The notes beneath the pieces were generated by a model. The model saw only the letters and a list, made by a program, of their open reading frames with translations, did no database searches and had not been told where the DNA came from. Below, piece after piece: positions 47,693 to 58,227 of a DNA stretch of 64,000 bases (its first letter is position 1; the number at the start of each line of letters is the position of its first letter). Source of the DNA: Ecdyonurus torrentis (lineage: Eukaryota; Arthropoda; Insecta; Ephemeroptera; Heptageniidae); assembly GCA_949318235.1 (NCBI GenBank), contig OX439134.1:26543793-26607792 (forward strand), written 5' to 3'. The position numbers were made by a program, and so were the translations under genes.

Positions 47693-50528
47693 GTTCAAGG
47701 TGTTCTATGCTTTTAAGCCCTCAATTATTGCACCATTCATTTTTCCGTACAGTTTATATTACAGTACATTTAAGTTACTTACTTTATTTAAACTCTCACA
47801 GACAAATTACTCCCTTAACTCACCATCTTAGCATCCAGTAAAACAATACATGGTTTACACTGTTGCAATGCTGCTTTCAGGCCTTGAGTTCTCTGCAGTT
47901 TTACTAAAGTTGACTTCAGTTTGGTATTTGAAAACTTCTCTTTCAGTTTACCAACTGACTTCTTGGCTTTGATCTGACTTGGAAGCTTTTTTACAGATTT
48001 GTTTGGAGTAGTAGCTTTTAAAACTTGATTTTTACTTGGGGTCTTTTTAGCAGGAGAGGATTTATTACTCTGAGTTTTAACTTGAGTATTTTTTTCTGGG
48101 GATGATTTTTTTCCCTGATTTTTATTAGGAGCCTTTTTAATTGGCGAGCTTTGTTTCTTAATAGGAGAGTTATTTTGTTTGGCAGCTTTAGCTTCCAAGT
48201 GCTTTGCTTTGGACAGAGAAGGAGATTTGCGTTTCTGTGCAGATTTATTTGGCGAGATTTGTTTCTTAGGAGAGTTATTTTGTTTGGCGCTTTTAGCCTC
48301 CAAGTGCTTTGCTTTGGATGGAGATGGAGATTTGCGTTTCTCTGCAGATTTAGGTGATGCTGTTGCATTGCGTTTCTCCTGCAAATACGAAACACAATTT
48401 AAACATATAGATGTTTTTTATATTTTTTTATACTTTCTGCACCATGCTGCCCCATAGGGCAATAGGTAACAAGAAAATGAATGCATGCCCTGAGCTGACT
48501 GTATAAGAATATATTAATGCTGTTCGTAAACCCTGTTCTCTTGCACCAAAAAATGCGCATTCCATTTGAATAACCATAGGCGATCGTCATTTTTGGTGCA
48601 GAGAACATGGTTTACGAACAGCATTAGTGTATGTCTGGTAAGGATAGGCTTCTTTCTTTCAAAATTTGGGGTAGATATATATACAGAATCTCAAATTAAT
48701 TTAACATAACACATAATTTAATTTTAACCTATGAGCATCATGTAAGCTTGAAATGTATTTCTTAGAAGCACTGCTCCATTTTTTTTTAAGTAAATTTAGT
48801 TTAGAATAAAAATATACTTTTTAACATTGTTTCTTAAATATTATAAAAATGAAAGAAAAAAAAAGCAATAAAAAACTAATTGGTTAAAATGCTGCAACAA
48901 AATTGTTGTTGAGTTAAGGGGCCGTATATGTTGAAACAGCTACCATAAGCTTAGCATGTAAAAAGACTTTTAGTATTTAAACTCTCTTTCTCAAAATATT
49001 ATGCAATTTTAATTGAAATTTATGATGCTGTAATCAGCATAAAATTTTGCTTTGAGCTAGGCTTATAAAATTTGCATAATATCAATAGATTTTTTAAAAT
49101 TAATTTCAAAGTTTGATAATTTTTTAGTGAAGTTGTATATTTATTTAAGTGGTAACATTTACTGACGTCAATAAGTCTGCGTACTGTGTATAATACAATA
49201 GCACTGCTGCACCTTTGTAAGTCAAAAAGTGCAGTAAAAAGTAAGTGAACAAAGAGCAGTTTTTCAATACAAGGGATTACCTGCTACCTGACAACACGGG
49301 ACCCAGTTATCTTACGCGTCAATTATTTTGATAACTCGCGAAGTAATTTTTACAGTGAATCAAATTTATTTTAGATGTTAGATTTATTAAAAATCATGCA
49401 TATTTCTTTTTTGATCGAAGTTATAGCATAGCTTCATATTAAAGTAATATATTCAAATAAAAAATATTACATACTACTCATTATTTTTAAATCACGGTAG
49501 TTCAAAATATCGCTAGAACTTCGATCAAAAAAAATTTTGCATGATTTTTAATAAAACTAACATCTAAAATAAATTTGATTTACTGTGAAAATTACTTCTC
49601 GAGTTAGCAAAATCATCGACGCGTAAGATAATTGGGTCGTGTTGTCAGGTAGCATTAATCCCTTCCATTGAAAAACTGCTCTTTTTTCACGTACTTTTTA
49701 CTGCACCTAAACTATACCTATACCTGAAAATAAATCAAAGTACCAACCTATAGAAATTCGTACTAAATCTTTTAACTTTCATTTGCTTCTTTAAAAAATT
49801 AATATCTCTATTTCTGCATATTTAAAAAAAAATTGTCAACGCAGCTCAAAGCAGAATTTTATTTACAATTTAATGATATAATTTCAAGTTTGTAGATAAA
49901 AAATTGACAATATGACAGTTTAAATACGATTTCCCGAGCTATGTTTATGGGGCTTACCAACATATACGGCCCCTTAACTATATAATGCAGCATAAAAATA
50001 CAGAAACAACTGATTTTGAAGCCAACTTTAAGCAATTTCGATCAGATGCATAGTAGACAGACACACAGTAGGACAATGATTTTCTTGCTACAGGGTGGTT
50101 CTGGTGGTTGCATTCATATAAAAGTTGACACCATATGTGTGCACTAAATAGCTTAGGCCAGTCTGGTATGGGAAAATTGCCCCTTTAGCCACTTTAAAAA
50201 TACACTAGCAATATTTTTTTAGAGAATTGATGCTGTTTATAAAAGGTTGAATTAGGTTTTCAAGTATGCTAGAAATGTAATAATACTGTAATAAAAAACA
50301 TGATAAATTTGAACGAAAGAAAAGGATAGGAGATACAAGCAAAGGCCCTACCATAGTGAAGAGTCCCATAGTTTGTTGAAAGACTTGCTAGCACAGTAGT
50401 TTTTTATCTCTGTGCTAGCAACATTTTTACCAAACTATGACTCTTCACTATGGTAGGGCCTTTGCTTGTTTCTCCTACCCTTTCTTTCAAATTTATCATA
50501 ACTATTCGCGATACGTTATTTTCCATAA

Positions 50529-50585
<57 letters not shown>

Positions 50586-53500
50586 AAGCAGGTATTTCAT
50601 AGTAGAGTGGATGGAAGGAGAGATAGAGGCAGGCCTAAAACATCATGGTCTGAGGTGGTTGGAAGATGTTTGAAAAATAAGAATGTACGCAGTATGAAAT
50701 GCAAAAGGAAATGTATGAAACAAGGTATGAGACTGGCGGAAGCAAGTGAAGTATGTCAGGATAGGAAGTTGTGGAGGTCTATCATTGGGTCAGGATAAAA
50801 CATCTGTGTTGTTGGCTTACCCCGAAAGGGATTTATAGCGTCATGATATGTATGTATGTATGTATATATATATATATACAGGGACGTACGCAAGGGGGGG
50901 GTTTCCGGGTCCGGACCCCCCCCCCCCCCCGTCAGGTCCGAGGAGGAAATTTTTTTAAGGTTAAAAATAGCAACTTTGAAAAAAAAAAAAAAAAAAAAAA
51001 ACGTCTTTGGTGCCAAAGTTTTGTTTTCTTTTTGGTATCAAAACTAACTAATTTATTAATAAAATTGTGATTTTATTTAACATGGTGGTATTATGTAAGT
51101 ATTATGACGTTATGAACTGCATATTCCCTTAAACTAAAATGAAAAAAATGTTGACCCCCTTACTATTTTTTGAAGTTTGAAAGCCATAATGGTAACAACT
51201 ACCGATGATAAAAAATATACATAGCATTTGACCAGTTTATTAAATTAAAATTTAATCAAATAATTCATCATGTCCGGTCATGTCATTATTCAAAAACCAA
51301 AAACATTGAATTTAAATAATTGGGGGATCACGCTCAAAAATTTCTCTGATATAAAGTCTATACAATTTGATTATCATAGAGTTTGTAACTTAACGCCTTT
51401 TTTACACGGGAAGATTTAATGAAAGTGTTGAGTGGTCTGGGAAACAAAAGATCCGGGATCGAGTCTCGGTCGAGCCGAATTCCTTTTCAATATCAGTTTG
51501 CTGCTTATCCTTTATAACACGGTGTAACACGAAAGCCAAACACTTTCAATTTGATTATCAATATATTATATTTTTTTAGGGTACGTTACCTTACCTAATC
51601 ACTAAAAATATTTAATTTACTGATAATCAAATTGTATAGGCTTTGAATCAGAGAAATATTTTGAGCGTGGTTATGAAATAAATAAAAAAATTATATTATT
51701 TATTTATTTTTTATCTGTTTTACCTTTGAAAAATATTGTATTATTGCTTTTTTTTTTTCCCCTGCCTTTCTAACTTTAAATTTAACCATCACGGTATATC
51801 TCACTTTTCAAATTTTGAAAATGAAAATTTTGAATTGCATGTTTTTCCTCATTTTGTCCAAAACGTATTTTTTCCACCGTCAGTGAATTTTTTACTATAG
51901 TATATTTCATTTCATTTTCTTCAATTAACATGTTGCAGGCCCCTATTTTTTTTAAATTACTAGTTACTCAAAAAAATAAAATCGTACAAATAAAAAAAAA
52001 AAAAAAAAGTTTGCTAAAAGTATTTGAAAGTTTGGAAAAAAAGTGAATATTAAATTGTTTATTGCATTATAGGATTGTAATTATAAAACTAAAAAGTTGA
52101 CCACGTATATTTTTTTTAAACCATTTGAAAGTTAGTTTAAAGCAACAACTATATACTGATGATAAAAATTGCAGTACCCACGCGATCATCAGATAAGAAA
52201 GGTTATTCAAATTAAAATTAGCTTTATATTATATAAGTAAAACTTCGAAAATTTGTTTGTCAAAATTTTGTATTGTGGTGTAACAAAATTTGTATCCTCG
52301 TACTTACAAGTTAGAATTTCATTTCTTTATGTTTAATAAATTCAAAATGATTTATTATTATTGTTTATTTCTCCTTATAAATTTATGGTCAAATTAAATC
52401 CCACCAATACCTCATTTTCATCCTCATTTTCAGTAAAAACATAATAAAAAAAAATTACTTATTGATTTTAAAAAATCTACTTCTAATTCGCATTCAGTTA
52501 TAAATTAAAATATGTACAAAATAATAATTTAGAGAAATTCATCTTTTATATTAACCAAAAACGAGCCGAGTTACTTATTTATTTTAAAAATTTCAAACAA
52601 CTCAATTACATGAAAGGAAATAAAAAATAAATTCTAGAGTATGAAATGTTATGTTGTTGTAATACCGTATGAAAATGCTATAATATTTGATGGAGCAATG
52701 CGTTTAATATGGATACAGTATTTTCATATGACAATGATTCAAATTTTGTATCACCCATTAAATTGTCTGTAGTTGCACCATTCTATGACTAAAAATATAC
52801 TAAAAAGGGGTACCAAATCACGTATTTTTACATTTAAATTTCAATAATTTCTTGCGGGGGTATCCCCCGCACCCCCAGCAGGGGGGTGTCCCCCCCTGCA
52901 CCCCCCCTCAGTATGGTGGGCTTGGACCCCCCCCGTGACAAAATCCTGCGTACGTAATAAAGGGTGTATATAACTTATTTTCCAAAGAAAATAAACAAAA
53001 ATGACATTTGTCCTATGCTGTGCAATGCTATTTATTGCTCCAGTATGATGTCAAAGCATACACCAAGGGCATACACACTATAAGGTCTCATAGAGAATTG
53101 GTTACTGTTATACTTACAACAAAACGTCTAGGTGAGATTGAGTTCCTATGGTTACTAACTCCTGATACCACGTCAGGCAGCTGCAGCTCAGCATTCTTGT
53201 CCGAGGCCAGTACAGAACTCTAATAAAACATAAATACAAATATGGTCAGGTTCAATCTAGAAAATAAAGAATTTAAATCTACACAATTCAATGAAAAATA
53301 AATAATAATACATAATTTAAAAAAAAAACAAAAAAAAAACACGAAGAGGTCATTTTAGTGTAAACCTCTGGTACAAAATTTCTAAACGGGGCTGCATCGG
53401 CCGCTGCATTTTCTCATCTCATAAAGATAGCAGTGTGATTGCGGGTTGCACCAGTTGCCTATACACATTGGTCAGAAACTTTTGTCCAGGGGTGTAAAAT

Positions 53501-53962
53501 AGAAGAAAATGTTCACTTTTACAAAAAATAAATAAAGCACTTGATATCTTTAACAAATTTCAAGCTTGTTTCTATAATTTTATGCAATAATGTATGAATA
53601 TACAATAAGATTTCTCTGAAAATTACCTGTGGTCATACCAGTTACAATTTTACATGTTTTATAGGGTGTGTGCACATGACGTCACTCTGAATGCTTTTTG
53701 ATGCTCTTCATGAGCAATGAATAACATTGATCAGCATAGGACAAATAATGTAGTTTTTGGATATTTTCTTTGGAATATTACTTTTTTTTTGGGGGGGGGG
53801 GGGGTATAATTATTTTTCTTGCATACTTGCAAACCTGTTAACAGCATCAATGCTTTCAAAAATATAAATTGGTAAAATGAGTCATTTTCCTATACTGGCC
53901 TATGTTATTTAGAACTCACTTATGGCGTCAACTTTAAAATAAATAAAATCATCCTATAGCCG

Positions 53963-54003
<41 letters not shown>

Positions 54004-54225
54004 GTACCATATCGAAGATGCTTGCCCTGGCTTTAGTGTTTACTTCATCAGAAACTTGATCTTCTTCATGAGGCAAAGAGAACCTAATTTTCTTCTTCCC
54101 AGCCTCATTGTCCGAAGTTTCACTCTCTGATGAGGAGTTCACGGTTGCATTTACTTGCTCGGCTGGTGGTGATACCTTTTTGCTAGGAGAGTTGCCCATC
54201 TTTTAGACTCTTAACAAAAATCCAC
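46290..54225 (-). CDS. Lys/Ser/Pro-rich protein of unknown function (four coding exons, 348 residues)
   Basis: Minus-strand exons are 54008-54225 (ATG at 54197-54199), 53118-53219, 47824-48378 and 46290-46487. All introns are phase 0 with GT/AG borders, and the stop is TGA at 46290-46292. The start MGNSPSKK fits an N-myristoylation consensus (Gly2, Ser6). Exon 1 is acidic and Ser-rich with KKKIRFSLP, which resembles a protein phosphatase 1 docking RVxF-type motif. Exon 3 is very basic, with two imperfect copies of KRKSPS..SKAKHLEAK.AKQNNSP, many SP sites (possible proline-directed phosphorylation) and a more ordered end (TLVKLQRTQGLKAALQQ, CKPCIVLLDAKM). Exon 4 begins VEQYLKKKKTDMAKT. I recognise no family. 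Composition fits a nuclear or nucleolar phosphoprotein, but the possible myristoylation argues for membranes; both are inference. Intron 2 (4.7 kb) hosts at least five transposon insertions. A 5'UTR acceptor lies just beyond 54225. Confidence 0.7.
46709..46732. repeat. poly(T) run
   Basis: A T run of about 23 bases in the last intron of the Lys/Ser/Pro-rich gene. Confidence 0.85.
46800..47262. mobile_element. foldback element, family I copy 1 (diverged)
   Basis: Left arm has AAAAGAAAAGGATAAACAA; right arm has TTCACCAAGCTATGGAACTC and CACTATGGTAAGGCCCTTAC. It matches copies at 50285-50515 and 59310-60175. It lies in intron 3 of the Lys/Ser/Pro-rich gene. Confidence 0.5.
47384..47712. mobile_element. 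TTAA-flanked MITE, family A copy 2
   Basis: The right end AAGGTGTTCTATGC is followed by TTTTAA (TTAA at 47713-47716); the left TTAA is mutated. The arms share ATCAACATTGATTTGGCCAG and the TGACGTCA core. A T run of about 27 bases lies in the right arm. Confidence 0.75.
48517..48624. mobile_element. hairpin MITE, family H copy 2 (108 bp)
   Basis: TA lies on both sides. Ends ATGCTGTTCGTAAACC and GGTTTACGAACAGCAT are exact complements; arms continue with CTCTTGCACCAAAAA. It lies in intron 2 of the Lys/Ser/Pro-rich gene. Confidence 0.85.
48918..49973. mobile_element. TTAA-flanked foldback element (1056 bp), family J
   Basis: TTAA occurs at 48914-48917 and 49974-49977. Ends are GGGGCCGTATATGTTG and CAACATATACGGCCCC. 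The interior pairs through GTAAAAAGTAAGTGAACAAA, TTATCTTACGCGTC and AAATTTATTTTAGATGTTAG with their partners, around an AT-rich centre near 49455. No coding frame. It lies in intron 2 of the Lys/Ser/Pro-rich gene. Confidence 0.82.
49995..50045. mobile_element. fragment of foldback MITE family G
   Basis: AACAACTGATTTTGAAGCC and TAAGCAATTTCGATC resemble the left arm of the element at 39568. Confidence 0.4.
50285..50515. mobile_element. foldback element, family I copy 2 (231 bp)
   Basis: Near-perfect hairpin: CAAAGGCCCTACCATAGTGA pairs with TCACTATGGTAGGGCCTTTG, and TTGCTAGCACAG pairs with CTGTGCTAGCAA. It is the most compact copy of this family. Confidence 0.8.
50529..50582. repeat. (TA)n microsatellite
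   Basis: About 27 TA units. It forms the 5' flank of the LINE 3' fragment. Confidence 0.95.
50583..50870 (+). mobile_element. 3' fragment of the RTE-like LINE
   Basis: It covers the last about 60 codons (GRPKTSWSEVVGRCLKNKN), the short 3'UTR and (TATG)n. I count only two base differences from the corresponding part of the 31.4 kb copy. Strong 5' truncation; inserted in or beside a TA repeat in intron 2 of the Lys/Ser/Pro-rich gene. Confidence 0.9.
50881..52955. mobile_element. composite DNA-transposon-like element with GTACGCA ends
   Basis: GGGACGTACGCAAGG at the left and CCTGCGTACGT at the right are inverted. Both ends carry C/G runs and GGTCC-type hairpins (50896-50932, 52855-52940). The interior is AT-rich without a coding frame but contains its own inverted-repeat unit at 51318-51662. 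Superfamily not determined. Confidence 0.5.
51318..51662. repeat. inverted repeat enclosing a tRNA-like segment
   Basis: CACGCTCAAAAATTTCTCTG at the left pairs with CAGAGAAATATTTTGAGCGTG-type sequence at the right; CAATTTGATTATCA also recurs inverted. Between the arms, 51410-51480 has GAGTGGTCTGG (A-box-like) and GGATCGAGTCTC (B-box-like) at tRNA-like spacing. The acceptor and anticodon arms are not convincing, so this is a tRNA relic or SINE head and not a tRNA gene. Confidence 0.45.
53363..53494. mobile_element. Tc1-like MITE, family D copy 3 (diverged)
   Basis: TA-flanked. Right arm CAGAAACTTTTGTCCAGG is a diverged form of the family end; internal CATAAAGATAGCA matches the other copies in the opposite orientation. 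Lies in the intron between exons 1 and 2 of the Lys/Ser/Pro-rich gene. Confidence 0.65.
53660..53950. repeat. dispersed repeat, second copy
   Basis: It matches 21650-21940 through ATGACGTCA, CAGCATAGGACAAA, GCATCAATG and GGCGTCAACTTTAA. A G run is at 53788-53802. Confidence 0.5.
53964..54002. repeat. poly(A) run beside a splice donor
   Basis: About 38 A (T on the coding strand) immediately inside the first intron of the Lys/Ser/Pro-rich gene, starting about 5 bases after the donor. Confidence 0.9.
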
Positions 54226-56050
54226 CTAAAAAATAGAAAAATATACATAAAAAAAAAGACATTGTTTTTCTAGTGTTTTTATACTTGTATGAAGAAAAAG
54301 GAATGTATGCTCTGTTTACAGTCATATTATAGATAAAAATAGGCAAAGGAAAAGCATATACATATATTATATCATAATTTATGTAGGTATGTACTGTAGG
54401 CATGTATAAAAATATAATGCAGAAACAATCAATATTCATTGCATTTGATTAATGTGCACACCAAAATGTTACAACCGCATTCTAGTTTCCAAAATTTTAA
54501 GAACGTTACTATACAAAGAGAAAGAGAGAAAAAAGATACGCTTTTTTGGACCATAAAAAGAGAAACTCAAAACACAAAAGTAGGACACATAATAAAATAT
54601 CTGTGTTTCTAATAATTGTATGACTAACAAATCAAAATTATGATATAAACATCAATTATGTATTAATGTTAAAGATATGAAAGTTTCCACACAAAAACTG
54701 CAAATAAGATAAAAATAAATCAAAATTTCACAAACTCTGAGTTAAAGACAGCACACACAACAATAAACCACACGCCAAGCCAGCAAGCCACCAATAATTT
54801 GTTTTCCCGTTGTTTACATGGATGACCAACAAAATAAAAAAAAATACTAGATCTAGTAGAATTATTATTATTATTTTTTTTTCAGCTCTACTACTGCAAA
54901 ATTTAAAATAACTATATTCAATGTAAATAAAGATTAATAATTTCTGAACAATTTAAGTTTCCGCAGGCCACAGTATATAGCTATATTATCATTTTATGCT
55001 ATATATACTGTGCCGCAGCCCGCAGCGGCGGCCCAGCCCCAGAACTTTTTTTTTTTTTTTTTTGCAGTTGGTTTGGTATTGGTACTACGAAAAGTACAAA
55101 AGAAAATTATACAGGCGCCAAAAGAATAGTAAAATTTTATCTTTTAAAAGTGTAATCCAGTGTAATCCACAGTAATTACTGTGAGTGTAATCAAACTTTA
55201 CCACCCTCCAACATATCAAACGTAAAGTACACAGTACACATTACATAATATAAACTCAGGTAAAAATCGGAGTATTCAAAATGTATTCTCTTTATATTCA
55301 TTTACTATTTTTTACCTGTGAGAGTATTCAAACTATATTCATTCTATACCCAACTATATTCACTCGAAAAAAGGCAATAAAAATTTACTATTCTTTTTGT
55401 ATTCATTTAGGTAAAAGTATTCACTTTGTATTGAAATTGGCACAAAAGAATACAAAATGAATATACCGACTATTCATTTTGTATTCTTTTACCTTTTTTT
55501 GAATAGTTTTTGAATGCACTTTTTTTTGTCTGAGAATTATTATTATTATTATTTTTTGGCAAATCAGGTCTTTTAAACTTTAAAAGAAATTCAAGTAATA
55601 TTTATTTAAGTTTTATTATTATTTTTTCAATATAATATAATTATAATGCAAAATTTAATCAACATAAAGAACTATACATATACACAGATGTCTATTCACT
55701 TTTTTATTATTATTTACAATTTATAAAAGATTGTTCACCTTAATTATACATATTTCTGAATTTTAAAAAGCTTTAATTTAATTTTGGAAATTTAAAAGCT
55801 GTAAAGCTTGCTGATTTAAAATACTTTGGTATATATGATTAAAATTAAATCAGTCTTTTCTTTTCACTGAAAATTTTTCATAATATATCCATCCTATAGG
55901 GAGGGCATAGGCTAGGCTATTCTTAAATAATAAAATAATAAGTAAATAAATATAATAATTTAAATATACTTTAATAAAAAAATAAGTACTACACCAAGTA
56001 ATTTATTTTCATTGTAAGCTATACCCAGTAAACCAGTTTTTTCACATGTA
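54226..56050. other. region upstream of the Lys/Ser/Pro-rich gene
   Basis: It should hold the 5'UTR exon and promoter, but I could not identify them. A C/G-rich spot with CCGCAGCCCGCAGCGGCGGCC lies at 55012-55033. Repeats include a T run (55047-55063) and the GTATTC foldback below. Confidence 0.4.
55256..55540. repeat. foldback-like repeat of GTATTCAAAATG units
   Basis: Many GTATTC/GAATAC and TTTACC/GGTAAA words occur on both strands. Possible inverted ends are CTCAGGTAAAAA and TTTTTTGTCTGAG. Similar in style to the 10.5 kb element. Confidence 0.5.
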
Positions 56051-56170
56051 CAGCTCTAGCCAAAAGTTCCTGAACGATTTGTATAGGCAACCCACAACCA
56101 CACAATGTTATCTTTATGAGCAAATGCAGCGGCTGCCGCTGCCCCGTTCGGAAACTTTTGGCCAGAACTG
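56051..56170. mobile_element. Tc1-like MITE, family D copy 4
   Basis: TA-flanked. Ends CAGCTCTAGCCAAAAGTTCC and AACTTTTGGCCAGAACTG; GCAGCGGCTGCCGCTGC hairpin in the centre. Confidence 0.85.
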
Positions 56171-56339
56171 TACATTGCAAGTACTTGTTCGATTAAAAAA
56201 CATCAGTACCAGTGATGTCAATAAGTGAGCTGGGACTGCTGGGAGTGACATTCTTGAATTGGAGAAGTACTTGCAAAATCTACATGTAAAAATCTGTGGT
56301 TTACATGGTTTACTGTGGTTTAAATTTGAGTTTTAATAT

Positions 56340-56342
<3 letters not shown>

Positions 56343-56382
<40 letters not shown>
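56343..56382. repeat. poly(A) run
   Basis: An A run of about 39 bases. Confidence 0.95.
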
Positions 56383-56384
<2 letters not shown>

Positions 56385-57118
56385 ATAATTGCTGTAATTT
56401 TAAATTCAATTGGTTGCAACTTATTTTGGACTATACAGTACATATTATATTGAGAAAAGAATAAAACAGGGAACTTTGAAATTTTTTTTAAATTTTTCTC
56501 CACATATTGCAATTGCTGTGTGCTGTGCAACAATTTCTCCATCAACCAAAAATATTTTTTCCCCCTTTTTTTTTTTAAATTAAACTTTGATACAGGTTTG
56601 AAATAATAGGAAATATATTAAACATATATTACAAGAGAATATGTAACTATTGCACTGTTCTTGTGAAAAACACAACATTGAAACAAGTAAAATACTGCCC
56701 AATGGTGTTGTAATTAGTTGTAGCCTAAATATACCCCCCCCCCCCCATTTTTCTTCAAATATAATATGTTGCTTTAAATAGTATGTTATTAACCTTTCTT
56801 ATGAAAAAATTAATAAAAATGTCATGATTTACCACAATTATATATTTACCAAAATTATATATTTTTATCTTCAAGACTAGCATAATATTTTGTTCACTGG
56901 TTTCATTGATTTTCAGTAAACTTAAAACAATGTACTGTACAAAATATCACAATTAAATTTTATCTTATATGATATGTCATTCTCCTGTCAAATTGAAGCT
57001 TTCTACAATACAATTTCCATAAAAATTAATGACCTGCACTTTACAGAGAGCTTCTGCTATATAAAACAGGTGTGTGATGCTCCATAGTTAGATGCAAATT
57101 TGTAAAATGTAGATGCTT
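56383..57118. other. AT-rich stretch, nothing recognised
   Basis: No exon or repeat family identified; a C run is at 56733-56746. Confidence 0.45.
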
Positions 57119-57193
57119 TTTTTTTTTTTTTTTTTTTTGAAATTTGAAAAGTGCAGAAGCTTTATTTTGATGCAAGAAGGATCACAAGAATAT

Positions 57194-57195
<2 letters not shown>

Positions 57196-57277
<82 letters not shown>
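57196..57277. repeat. (TA)n microsatellite
   Basis: About 41 TA units, left of the large palindrome. Confidence 0.95.
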
Positions 57278-57280
<3 letters not shown>

Positions 57281-57310
57281 TGAAAATTTGAATATCCAGC
57301 GAGGTGACAT

Positions 57311-57684
57311 GATGATAAAAATTTCATTTTTGTCTTACCTTCTGTAAAACAACTGGGCTTTCACTCGCTGCTTAATTTGATGATAAAAATAACACACAAC
57401 ACCAAAACTTGTCACTATATAAATTAATAAAATACTCAATTCACAGTTTTTAAAAATCTATATACATAGCTATGTTATATTCACACAAAATTGCAAAATT
57501 GCAATTTTGTGTGAATATAACATAGCTATGTATATAGATTTTTAAAAACTGTGAATTGAGTATTTTATTAATTTATATAGTGACAAGTTTTGGTGTTGTG
57601 TGTTATTTTTATCATCAAATTAAGCAGCGAGTGAAAGCCCAGTTGTTTTACAGAAGGTAAGACAAAAATGAAATTTTTATCATC
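57311..57684. repeat. perfect palindrome, 184-base arms with 6-base loop
   Basis: Positions 57311-57494 and 57501-57684 are exact reverse complements as read by eye, separated by AAAATT. No terminal motif typical of a known transposon is evident. Flanked by TA repeats and a second hairpin. Confidence 0.92.
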
Positions 57685-57687
57685 CTA

Positions 57688-57784
57688 TATATCGATGTTG
57701 GGATGCAGAAATGCGACCGATGAGAAAAATCATGAGGTTTTTACTCATGATTTTTCTCATCGGTCGCATTTCTGCATCCCAACC

Positions 57785-57791
<7 letters not shown>
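57688..57791. repeat. second palindrome with about 45-base arms
   Basis: GTTGGGATGCAGAAATGCGA at the left pairs with TCGCATTTCTGCATCCCAAC at the right; ATGAGAAAAATCATGA pairs with TCATGATTTTTCTCAT. One mismatch near the base; it runs into TA repeats. Confidence 0.9.

Positions 57792-57820
<29 letters not shown>
57788..57820. repeat. (TA)n microsatellite
   Basis: About 16 TA units closing the palindrome cluster on the right. Confidence 0.95.
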
Positions 57821-57821
<1 letters not shown>

Positions 57822-58195
57822 CCATTATATATTTAAAGCATAACTTACATGGTACAGTACTTAAATTTGACGTTTGATGAAGCTGCAACAATAAAAACAA
57901 ATGGAGTCTTTCACATGATTTTTAAACTGATAGGTACTGATGGGCTAAGCTTGCAACCTTCTATTTTTTGCTAGCAGCCAAAAATGATGGATAATAAAGG
58001 TTGCATTAGAGCAGCTCTATCGGTCAGTATTTGTCAACAATTGCGCATGAGAAAAAGGTTAACATTAACTGTATCCATCAGTATCTAGTAGTTTTCTATG
58101 CACACCACAAATACGTTTCTCATGTGAAAGGTACAAGTTTGATGTCAACATCAAATTTACGTTACTATGTGAACGACACTTAACTGGGATGGCTT

Positions 58196-58201
58196 TTTAT
58201 T
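58196..58201 (-). terminator. polyadenylation signal of the ankyrin-SOCS box gene
   Basis: AATAAA on the minus strand, about 27 bases after the stop codon. Confidence 0.6.
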
Positions 58202-58227
58202 TGTATATAACAATATCACATAAGTTA

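Noticed and set aside
51410..51480. tRNA gene
   Set aside because: A- and B-box-like words are present but a full cloverleaf with a paired acceptor stem is not convincing.
53008..53223. Plus-strand frame of 71 codons
   Set aside because: It overlaps exon 2 of the minus-strand Lys/Ser/Pro-rich gene, which has proper splice sites and agreeing phases.
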